Positions 1 through 5,988 of a DNA stretch of 6,428 nucleotides are shown one piece after another (the stretch's first letter is position 1; each line of letters starts with the position of its first letter). The stretch comes from Oscillospiraceae bacterium. Its GTDB lineage: Bacteria; Bacillota; Clostridia; Oscillospirales; Acutalibacteraceae. The notes under the pieces were generated by a model. The model was not told the origin of the DNA and searched no databases. It saw only the letters and a list, made by a program, of their open reading frames with translations. The translations under genes and the position numbers were made by a program. The stretch is taken from contig CADBMQ010000055.1 in the NCBI GenBank assembly GCA_902795765.1, forward strand, positions 1-6,428, read 5' to 3'.

Positions 1-696
1 ACCACTTACACCGTGAATATCAGATGCGGTTGTGGACTCGACCACTATTGCGCTTTCAGCCTGAACACCGAATGCTGCCGCATTTGCTCCTCTGCAACCG
101 ACTTCTTCGCCACAAGTGAATGTGAATGTCATATCATACGGCAGATTTGAGCGAATCATCTCGACCAAGATAACACACCCTGCTTTATCATCAATACCAC
201 GACCGCAGATACTATCTCCCATTATGCGATAGTCGTAATCGAAAACGGCGGTGTCGCCAAGGCTTATTTTGGTTTGTGCTTCGGCTTTTGTTTTTGCGCC
301 GATGTCGATATACAAATCGTCAAATCCGATTACCTTATCCGTTTCGCCACTATCAAGCAGATGAACAGGCTTTGCGCCAATAACTCCGACTGTTTCGCCA
401 ATTCTAACTCGTCTGCCAAATGCAACTCTTGTATCAATTCCACCAACCGGTGCAAATTTCAAATAGCCGTCATCGGTTATATAGGTAATGATAAATCCGA
501 TTTCGTCCATATGGGCATCAAGTTGAAGTTTGATTTTTGCTTTATTTTCGCCCTTTTTCTCGGCTATAATATTGCCGAGTCGGTCAACTTTATAATTGCA
601 GTAGTCTTTTATATCCTCGATAATTCTATCTCGAAGAGCCTTTTCATCTCCCGAAACAGACGGTATTTTGATATAGTCATAAAGTCTGTTAATCAC
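1..696 (-). CDS. M42 family metallopeptidase (second of a tandem pair), C-terminus cut by window edge
   Basis: Family M42 enzymes are cytoplasmic two-metal aminopeptidases that typically form large tetrahedral assemblies and clear small peptides. The visible 232 residues cover about two thirds of the usual ~340. Seen motifs: DAHMDEIGF at 60-68 (metal His62, Asp64), VGGIDTR at 84-90, GRGIDDKAG at 165-173 (bridging Asp169/170), GEEVGCRGA at 196-204 (general base and metal Glu197/198) and VESTTASD at 219-226, where Glu220 takes the place usually held by a metal-binding Asp. The C-terminal metal His lies beyond position 1. The start is taken as GTG at 696-694, which overlaps the stop of the upstream M42 gene by 8 bases; AAAAGGA at 714-708 lies 11 bases ahead of it. 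A GTG three codons earlier is too close to that ribosome binding site. Substrate specificity is unknown; glutamyl or general aminopeptidase are both possible. Confidence 0.93.
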   Translation of the reverse strand, partial: MINRLYDYIKIPSVSGDEKALRDRIIEDIKDYCNYKVDRLGNIIAEKKGENKAKIKLQLDAHMDEIGFIITYITDDGYLKFAPVGGIDTRVAFGRRVRIGETVGVIGAKPVHLLDSGETDKVIGFDDLYIDIGAKTKAEAQTKISLGDTAVFDYDYRIMGDSICGRGIDDKAGCVILVEMIRSNLPYDMTFTFTCGEEVGCRGANAAAFGVQAESAIVVESTTASDIHGVSG

Positions 697-1708
697 AAAG
701 TTCACCGTCCTTTTCAAGAACAAATCCTACCATTATTCCAGCAGTATTATCAATATCACAAAGTTCAACTGTTTCAACAGGTGTGTGCATATAGCGAAGT
801 GGAATTGAAACAAGTCCACACTCGACACCCGAACGAGTGATTGCTATATGGTCGGCATCTGTTCCCGTTCTGCCGTTCATAATCTCTTTTTGATACGGAA
901 TGTTCTCCCTTTCGGCAACGGAAACCATTATATCACTTGTGTGTCTTGAAAGCGACGGAGAATAGCCTATCATCGGGCCTTCGCCAAGTTTACCGCACTC
1001 GTGAGGTTTAACATCTTCGCCATCGCCAAAAGAAACATCACAGGCAAGTGCGCAATCAACATTCATATCAAATGTTGCCGTTTTTGCACCCGAGCCACCT
1101 AACTCCTCTGCCTGACTGAACTGATAAACTACAGTGCTTTTAACATCTTTTTCGCTCAAACTTTCTGCTGCAAGTATCAACGCTGCACAAGCAGAACGGT
1201 CGTCAAGCGAACGGGACGAAACTCTGCCCGACATAAGGCTTACGGGTGTATTCGAATAAACTGCGTAATCTCCGACAGACACCACGTCTTTCAACTTTTC
1301 GCCAAGACAGGTATCGACAAAGCACTCATCTATTGACGGGAATTTTTCCGATTTTGACTTCTGCAAATGCGGTGGTACAGAGCATACTGCACCATACACA
1401 ATCTCTTTGCCGTGAATTTTGATTTCACTTGCGGGGAGAGTTCGTATATCTATTCCGCCGACTTTCTGCAAACGCAAAAAGCCATCATCAAAAACTTCGG
1501 TTACAATGAAGCCGATTTGGTCGATATGTGCTTCAAGCATTATCTTTTTGCCGTTGCCGTGCTTTATTGCACAAACTGTGCCGTCATTTCGGTGCTGAAT
1601 TTCGTCAACATACGGAGAAATAAGCAACTCGACTGTTTTAGCACAATCGTGGACACTGCCGATAAAATCCTGCTCACATAATTTGAAAAGTAACTCTTTT
1701 GTATTCAA
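689..1708 (-). CDS. M42 family metallopeptidase (first of a tandem pair), 339 aa, TTG start
   Basis: Full-length member of the M42 di-metal aminopeptidase family, predicted to be cytoplasmic because it has no signal peptide or membrane segment. The 339 residues match the normal family length. Visible motifs: EAHIDQIGF at 59-67 (metal His61 and Asp63; the usual Glu of HMDEIGF is Gln64), VGGIDIR at 83-89, SLDDRSACA at 167-175 (bridging Asp169/170; the usual Gly after DDRx is Ala), AEELGGSGA at 200-208 (Glu201/202), Asp224 in ACDVSFGDG, TGTDADH at 281-287, and His308 in RYMHTPVE. All metal and base positions appear intact, so activity is expected. The start is TTG at 1708-1706, eight bases after AAGGA (1721-1717), which shares bases with the murD stop. 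No upstream ATG fits. It is fourth-from-window-edge companion to a divergent paralogue immediately downstream (8-base overlap), suggesting co-translation. Exact peptide specificity cannot be read from sequence. Confidence 0.95.
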   Translation of the reverse strand: MNTKELLFKLCEQDFIGSVHDCAKTVELLISPYVDEIQHRNDGTVCAIKHGNGKKIMLEAHIDQIGFIVTEVFDDGFLRLQKVGGIDIRTLPASEIKIHGKEIVYGAVCSVPPHLQKSKSEKFPSIDECFVDTCLGEKLKDVVSVGDYAVYSNTPVSLMSGRVSSRSLDDRSACAALILAAESLSEKDVKSTVVYQFSQAEELGGSGAKTATFDMNVDCALACDVSFGDGEDVKPHECGKLGEGPMIGYSPSLSRHTSDIMVSVAERENIPYQKEIMNGRTGTDADHIAITRSGVECGLVSIPLRYMHTPVETVELCDIDNTAGIMVGFVLEKDGELCD

Positions 1709-1719
1709 AAAATTATTCC

Positions 1720-3108
1720 TTAAAGATTATTTACTACTGTTTTAAAGTGTTTACCACGCTCTTCAAAGTTTTTATATTTATCAAAACTTGCAGATGCCGG
1801 GGAAAGCGAAACTACATCGCCATCTACTGCATTTTGTTTTGCGAGGGCTACTGCCTCCTCCATATTATCTGCGTGTAAAATCAACATATTCTTTTCATCG
1901 AAAGTATCGTCTTTACGAACTGCTTTTTCGATTGCTTCGGCAGTTTCGCCCATAAGCACAAGCACTTTTACGAACTTATTTAATGCACCCGACAAGGTTG
2001 AATAGTCGAGTTTTTTATCAGAGCCACCTGCGATGATGATGATTTTGCGATTGAACGCACACAAGCCTGCGGTAACTGATGCTGGGCTTGTTGCGATTGA
2101 ATCATTATAATAGCGAACGCCATCAATTTCACGCACGAACTCAATTCTATGCTCTACGCCACCGAATGTACGGGCAACTTCTGCGATATCTTCGTTTTTA
2201 ACATCGCCGTGTACTATCGAAATTGCGGTGAGATAGTTTTCAACATTGTGAAGTCCCGGTATTTTAATCTCGTCCTTATGCACAATTTTTTCGACTTCGC
2301 CATTTTCTGTGAAGCAAAGCCAACCGTCTTTCGACAAGAACGAGCCTCTTTCGGGAACGTTTTCACGGCTGAATTTATAGAGTTTACCTCTTACCAAAGT
2401 TTCGAGTGCATTACAGTCTGCATTATCAAGATTGAGAACTGCTTTCGAGAACGCATTTTGGTGGATTAGCACATTGGTTTTTGCGCCAACATACTCCTCC
2501 ATATCTTTATGCACGTTCAAGTGGTCGGGGTAAATGTTGGTTATTACTGCAACATCGGGGCTTTTGCGCATTGAGATAAGTTGGAATGACGAGAGTTCGA
2601 CAACTGCCACGTCATCGGGTGTCATCTCTTCGACAAGCGGTAAAAGTGCTGTTCCGATATTACCGCCTTTATACACTTTTTTGCCCGATTTTTCGAGCAT
2701 AAGAGTGGTTACTGTTGTGGTTGTAGTTTTTCCGTCGGTACCTGTTATTGCGTAGATTTTGCACGGGCATAAATCGAAGAAAAGCTCCATTTCGGAGGTC
2801 ACGGCAACTCCTGCTTTGCGATATGATGTCAATTTCTCGTTAAGATAGTATATGCCGGGTGCACGAACTATCACATCTGCGTCAATATTATCAAGATAGT
2901 CATCGCCACATTTGAGTGGGATATTGTTCTCACGTAGAAGTTTTCCGTATTCACCAAGTTCGTCATAGTTTTTACGGTCAACTGCCAAAACATCAACTCC
3001 GTGCTTTTTAAACATCACACAAACAGGTGCATTTGACACACCAATTCCAAGTACTGCGACCTTTTTTGTTTTAAGCATTTCAAAAAATCTGTCTATTTTA
3101 TTGTTCAT
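1720..3108 (-). CDS. murD: UDP-N-acetylmuramoyl-L-alanine--D-glutamate ligase (MurD), 462 aa
   Basis: MurD uses ATP to add D-glutamate to UDP-MurNAc-L-Ala, the second amino acid of the peptidoglycan stem, in the cytoplasm. The three-domain Mur ligase layout is visible: an N-terminal nucleotide-sugar domain beginning VAVLGIGVSN (17-26), a central ATPase domain with the P-loop GTDGKTTT (123-130), VELSSFQL (170-177), NIYPDHLNVH (191-200), the Lys210 expected to be carbamylated, and HNVENYLTA (287-295), then a C-terminal domain with EHR (319-321), YNDSIATSP (334-342), AGGSDKKLDY (360-369) and LSPASASFD (435-443). ATG at 3108-3106 is preferred: AAAGGA lies nine bases upstream (3123-3118), and it overlaps the upstream phosphoesterase gene by 11 bases. 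An in-frame ATG at 3156 would add 16 unconserved residues and lacks an evident ribosome binding site. The length is typical. Unusually, no mraY, ftsW or murG adjoins it. Confidence 0.96.
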   Translation of the reverse strand: MNNKIDRFFEMLKTKKVAVLGIGVSNAPVCVMFKKHGVDVLAVDRKNYDELGEYGKLLRENNIPLKCGDDYLDNIDADVIVRAPGIYYLNEKLTSYRKAGVAVTSEMELFFDLCPCKIYAITGTDGKTTTTTVTTLMLEKSGKKVYKGGNIGTALLPLVEEMTPDDVAVVELSSFQLISMRKSPDVAVITNIYPDHLNVHKDMEEYVGAKTNVLIHQNAFSKAVLNLDNADCNALETLVRGKLYKFSRENVPERGSFLSKDGWLCFTENGEVEKIVHKDEIKIPGLHNVENYLTAISIVHGDVKNEDIAEVARTFGGVEHRIEFVREIDGVRYYNDSIATSPASVTAGLCAFNRKIIIIAGGSDKKLDYSTLSGALNKFVKVLVLMGETAEAIEKAVRKDDTFDEKNMLILHADNMEEAVALAKQNAVDGDVVSLSPASASFDKYKNFEERGKHFKTVVNNL

Positions 3109-3871
3109 CTTCTTCAATCCTTTCGGTGTTGTTGCTTGATAATTTACAGTCTTCAAAATCTGAAAAATCCTCGTCCCTTACAGGTGTTACCGAGCCACGA
3201 TACAACTCACTTCCTTCAAGCGGAATATACTCGGTATAAACTGCTCTGTGACGTGGGGTGATTTCCTTATCCATATGAACAGAGCCGAAAAACCACTTAC
3301 GATAGGTGCAACGGGAATTTAACTCTTCAAAATATGCGTTCAGCACATTGGTTATCGGTGTTTTTTGCGCTTTAAGTCGCAATGCGTCTTTTATTCGGGC
3401 TGGTGGTTCGTGGGTTATAATATAGTCAACTGTATCCGAGCAGTTTTGCAAATTTTCGTCTGCCTCTTTCATCTCGTTGCCGTTTGGGAGCAAGTCTTCT
3501 ATATCGGTATTATCCATATCGTCCGACTCGCCACCACCGAATGTGAAAATATTTATTCCGTCAATAGTGAAAAGTTGTCCTCTGCACATGTGAAAAAGAT
3601 TTTTGTATATTCTATGCACTACTCCGCCTTTATACACGGTTTTGCGATATTTTGCAAGTTTTTTGAGGTCATCGTGAGCGCCATCTAAAAAGCAGATTGT
3701 ATATTTGCGTGAGCCGAGATATTTTATTATCTTCTTTTCCGCTTTTGAGCCGTCCCACAAAAAGCCGAAATCTCCTGCAACTATAAGGGTATCTCCCTCT
3801 TTTAATTGCTTGAAACCCGAGTCGTACAGACGCTCTATGTCACCGTGCATATCGCCTGTGACGTATATCAT
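3098..3871 (-). CDS. Calcineurin-like metallophosphoesterase-fold protein with an altered metal site, 257 aa
   Basis: The N-terminus MIYVTGDMHGD (Asp7, His9) followed by VAGDFGFLWDG (Asp34) is the signature of the calcineurin-like metallophosphoesterase superfamily. A HMCRGQLFTIDG stretch (94-105) and FTFGGGESDD (109-118) resemble a family of small bacterial phosphoesterases whose substrate is not established. ITHEPPARI (152-160) gives the metal His154. Two motifs deviate: the GNH(D/E) motif reads GAHD (64-67, Ala65), and the final GHxH motif reads GSVH (196-199, Ser197). Both lost residues normally bind the second metal ion. No signal peptide or membrane segment is seen, so it is likely cytoplasmic. 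The last ~25 residues are acidic. The ATG start at 3871 has AAAGGA eight bases upstream. It is the first gene of the operon leading into murD. It could be a one-metal enzyme, a binding protein or inactive; I give no substrate. Confidence 0.85.
   Translation of the reverse strand: MIYVTGDMHGDIERLYDSGFKQLKEGDTLIVAGDFGFLWDGSKAEKKIIKYLGSRKYTICFLDGAHDDLKKLAKYRKTVYKGGVVHRIYKNLFHMCRGQLFTIDGINIFTFGGGESDDMDNTDIEDLLPNGNEMKEADENLQNCSDTVDYIITHEPPARIKDALRLKAQKTPITNVLNAYFEELNSRCTYRKWFFGSVHMDKEITPRHRAVYTEYIPLEGSELYRGSVTPVRDEDFSDFEDCKLSSNNTERIEEDEQ
3118..3123 (-). promoter_or_regulatory. Ribosome binding site that fixes the murD start
   Basis: AAAGGA on the minus strand lies nine bases before the ATG at 3108-3106 and inside the 3' end of the phosphoesterase gene. 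It supports the 462-residue MurD over the 478-residue version. The surrounding AAAGGATTGA recurs in front of the phosphoesterase gene itself (3885-3876), which suggests a favoured initiation context in this genome. Confidence 0.75.
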
Positions 3872-3925
3872 TTAATCAATCCTTTCAATATCCATTAATT
3901 TACATTAAATTTTTTCAAAAAATAC

Positions 3926-3954
3926 TTTAAAAGTGAACAGATATTTGTTATACT
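3926..3954 (+). promoter_or_regulatory. Candidate sigma-A-type promoter for the carboxypeptidase gene
   Basis: TTTAAA (3926-3931, 4 of 6 matches to the -35 consensus) is followed after 17 bases by TATACT (3949-3954, 5 of 6 matches to the -10 consensus). A TG one base before the -10 (3946-3947) makes it an extended -10. Transcription would begin near 3961 and leave a leader of about 80 bases. Other boxes in this very AT-rich stretch, such as TATTAT at 3957-3962, are nearly as good, so the exact position is uncertain. Confidence 0.45.
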
Positions 3955-3971
3955 GTTATTATATTAAATAA

Positions 3972-4000
3972 ATTATAGCATATAAATTATGCTTTTTCTA
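3972..4000 (-). promoter_or_regulatory. Candidate sigma-A-type promoter for the phosphoesterase-murD-M42 operon
   Basis: Read on the minus strand, TAGAAA (4000-3995, 4 of 6 to the -35 consensus) is followed after 17 bases by a perfect TATAAT (3977-3972). The TG at 3980-3979 makes the extended form TGCTATAAT. Transcription would begin near 3965, giving a leader of about 94 bases before the ATG at 3871. This is the best promoter match in the window. Confidence 0.6.
3978..3993 (+). repeat. Small inverted repeat in the carboxypeptidase leader
   Basis: AGCATA (3977-3982) and TATGCT (3988-3993) form a six-base-pair palindrome around a five-base loop, followed by TTTT and a C. It lies inside the untranslated leader and overlaps the spacer and extended -10 of the minus-strand promoter. 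It could be an operator half-site pair or a weak hairpin. With only two G-C pairs it may also be chance in an AT-rich stretch. Confidence 0.25.
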
Positions 4001-4040
4001 CTGTTATTCGTAATTTTTTGAAAGGGTTGTACAAATAAAA

Positions 4041-5372
4041 ATGAAGTTTAAAAAAATAAGTGCTTTATTTATAACTTTATCGCTCGTTGTTGCAAGCGTT
4101 TTTTTGCCTACATCTGCCCAGGCTTATACAATTTCGGGCTTTGATATAAAATCCAGAAACGCAGTTTTCGCCAGTCTTGACAATGGAAGCGTTATGTATT
4201 CGAAAGATGCCGACAAAAAGGCTTATCCTGCTTCGCTTACAAAAGTTATGACCGCTATTGTTTCGATGGAAAACTGCGATGACCTCGATGCAAAAATCAC
4301 TGTTCCCGAAGATGCTATCAGCTCACTCATCGGAACAGGTACGACTATGGGCGGTCTTGAAGAAGGAGAACAGATTTCGGTTCGTGATTTACTTAAAATG
4401 CTTCTTGTTTGCTCAGCTGCCGATGCGGCAAACACACTTGCTAAACACTTCGGTGGTGGCAATATTCAAAAGTTTGTCGATATGATGAACGCAAAAGCGA
4501 AGAGTCTTAAAATGGATAACACCCATTTTATGAACCCACACGGCTTGCACGATGACAACCACTATTCAACTGCTAACGACCTTTTAAAAATGGCTCTACA
4601 CGCTTATGATATTCCGGGATTTATGGATATTTGCGAAGAGTATGCTTCGACTATTCCTGCGACTAACAAGACCGAACAACGCACTATTGTTACCACAAAC
4701 TATATGATAAATCCGAACACAGATTGCTACTATAAGTATGCTCGTGGTATAAAAACAGGCTTTACAACTCCCGCAGGTCGTTGCCTTATTTCAACTGCGT
4801 CAAAGGACGGATACAACTATATTTGTGTTTTGCTCGGTGCAGAAGATACTGACTATCTTGCAGACAGAAATGAATTTAATGACGCCACTAACCTTTTTAA
4901 ATGGGCTTTCGAGAATTTCGAGCATAGACAGATTGTTGACAGTAAAAAGATTGTATGCGAAATTCCGCTTAGATTCGCTTGGGACTCAGATTTTCTCCAA
5001 CTTTATCCCGAAAACAATGTTTATGCAGTTGTGCCGAAAAACATTTCCGATGAAAGTCTTACGTACGATACCGTTTTCGGTAGCGATCGTGTGAATGCAC
5101 CTATTAAAGCAGGTGAGGTTGTTGGTTATGCTCGTATTATCTGCGCAGGTGAAGAAGTTGGAACAGTAAATTTGGTTGCGAAAGATGATGTTGGAATCAA
5201 CTATCTTATGTTCTTTAAACAAGTTGTTGACTCACTTATCAGTTCTCTTGCTTTTAAGATTTTGCTTGGTGGGCTTTTGATTGCTATTGTGATGTTGATT
5301 GTTTCTAACATTGCATACAAAAACAAAAAGCACACCCGTGCAAGAAGAGTGAACAAAATTAGAAAGTTTTAG
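4041..5372 (+). CDS. D-alanyl-D-alanine carboxypeptidase, peptidase family S11 (PBP5/DacF type), 443 aa
   Basis: Enzymes of this family are low-molecular-weight penicillin-binding proteins that remove the terminal D-Ala from peptidoglycan stem peptides outside the membrane. Residues 1-28 are a signal peptide (basic MKFKK, hydrophobic core, TSAQA before the probable cut). The transpeptidase-like domain carries the nucleophile motif SLTK (65-68), SAAD (125-128) at the place of the SxN motif, and KTGFT (238-242). Downstream, MNPHGLHDDNHYST (164-177) matches the family. A C-terminal beta-rich PBP5-type domain spans roughly 295-385. A hydrophobic helix at about 404-427 and a strongly basic tail (KNKKHTRARR and on) indicate a true transmembrane anchor with the tail in the cytoplasm. 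The oddity is Ala127 where Asn is expected. GAAAGGG at 4020-4026 lies a rather long 14 bases from the ATG, but the signal peptide supports this start. It is divergent from murD's operon. Confidence 0.95.
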   Translation: MKFKKISALFITLSLVVASVFLPTSAQAYTISGFDIKSRNAVFASLDNGSVMYSKDADKKAYPASLTKVMTAIVSMENCDDLDAKITVPEDAISSLIGTGTTMGGLEEGEQISVRDLLKMLLVCSAADAANTLAKHFGGGNIQKFVDMMNAKAKSLKMDNTHFMNPHGLHDDNHYSTANDLLKMALHAYDIPGFMDICEEYASTIPATNKTEQRTIVTTNYMINPNTDCYYKYARGIKTGFTTPAGRCLISTASKDGYNYICVLLGAEDTDYLADRNEFNDATNLFKWAFENFEHRQIVDSKKIVCEIPLRFAWDSDFLQLYPENNVYAVVPKNISDESLTYDTVFGSDRVNAPIKAGEVVGYARIICAGEEVGTVNLVAKDDVGINYLMFFKQVVDSLISSLAFKILLGGLLIAIVMLIVSNIAYKNKKHTRARRVNKIRKF

Positions 5373-5389
5373 TTCTTTAAGATAATTTT

Positions 5390-5422
5390 AAAAGGTAGAC
5401 ACTTTTTGTGTCTACCTTTTTT
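5390..5422 (+). terminator. Intrinsic terminator between convergent genes, probably bidirectional
   Basis: A perfect 13-base-pair stem pairs 5390-5402 with 5408-5420 around a TTTTT loop; its core is GGTAGACAC / GTGTCTACC. The plus strand continues into a run of six T (5417-5422, partly in the stem). It starts 18 bases after the carboxypeptidase stop and ends just before the queH stop. On the minus strand the downstream run is only TTTT then AAAA, so it should work better for the carboxypeptidase gene than for queH. Confidence 0.9.
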
Positions 5423-5424
5423 GT

Positions 5425-5988
5425 TTACTCTATTACTGATATGCCGTTTATTTTTTCTATCTTTTTTTGGTAGCGTTCCTCTTCGGAGAACACGCAACCG
5501 CAATATTTCTGCATATACATTCCCTTTTCCCGTGCCTTTGATTGTCCGTCACGAAATCTCGGACGAAAGTCACGATACAAGAATTCTATGCCATACTGCT
5601 CTGCGTATTTATTTGCAAGTTCTACTATCAGTTCGTGGTTTTGATACGGACTGATTAAGAGTGTTGTTGAAAATGAGTCGTAGCCGTTTTGCTTTGCATA
5701 CTCGGCAGTTCTTGAAAGTCGCCAATCGTAGCAATACGAACAACGGTTTTGAAAGGTCGGATACGTTGCAGATGCGAATTTGCGAAGTCCGTATTCATCG
5801 TCCAAAATCAATTTAAAATGTTCTTCCCTTGCGAAGTCACAAAGCGTATCTCGGCGTAACTTATACTCTGTGAAAGGGTGGATTGTCGGGTTGTACCAAA
5901 ATCCGTCAAACTCGATTTTTTCCTCTCGTAACTGCTCGATACAAGCGACAGAACAAGGTGCGCAACAGATATGTAAAAGTGTGCTCAC
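5425..5988 (-). CDS. queH: Epoxyqueuosine reductase QueH, 187 aa, GTG start
   Basis: QueH reduces epoxyqueuosine to queuosine at the wobble position of tRNAs with GUN anticodons; it is the non-orthologous, cobalamin-independent alternative to QueG. The 187 residues are typical of the family (formerly DUF208). Conserved features seen: HICCAPC at 6-12 (Cys8, Cys9, Cys12), YNPTIHPFTEY at 32-42, the RCSYCYDWRL stretch at 82-91 (Cys83, Cys86), FSTTLLISPYQ at 106-116, DFRPRF at 140-145 and QKYCGC at 160-165 (Cys163, Cys165). These cysteines supply the iron-sulfur cluster and redox chemistry known for the family. The GTG at 5988-5986 overlaps the stop of the upstream LUD-domain gene by four bases (GTGA), with GAGGA at 6002-5998 nine bases upstream, so translation is probably coupled. 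No other queuosine gene is in view. The stop abuts the shared terminator. Confidence 0.95.
   Translation of the reverse strand: MSTLLHICCAPCSVACIEQLREEKIEFDGFWYNPTIHPFTEYKLRRDTLCDFAREEHFKLILDDEYGLRKFASATYPTFQNRCSYCYDWRLSRTAEYAKQNGYDSFSTTLLISPYQNHELIVELANKYAEQYGIEFLYRDFRPRFRDGQSKAREKGMYMQKYCGCVFSEEERYQKKIEKINGISVIE

Noticed and set aside
274..840. Plus-strand open frame of 188 codons
   Set aside because: It lies antisense to both M42 genes across their junction, its translation is low-complexity and cysteine/asparagine-rich with no family resemblance, and it has no clear ribosome binding site.
3109..3156. Longer MurD starting at the ATG at 3156
   Set aside because: The extra 16 residues do not resemble a MurD N-terminus, would overlap the upstream gene by 59 bases, and a good ribosome binding site sits directly before the inner ATG at 3108.
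3961..4040. Riboswitch or attenuator in the carboxypeptidase leader
   Set aside because: The leader is only about 80 bases, nearly all A/T, with one weak six-base-pair palindrome and no recognisable conserved riboswitch core.
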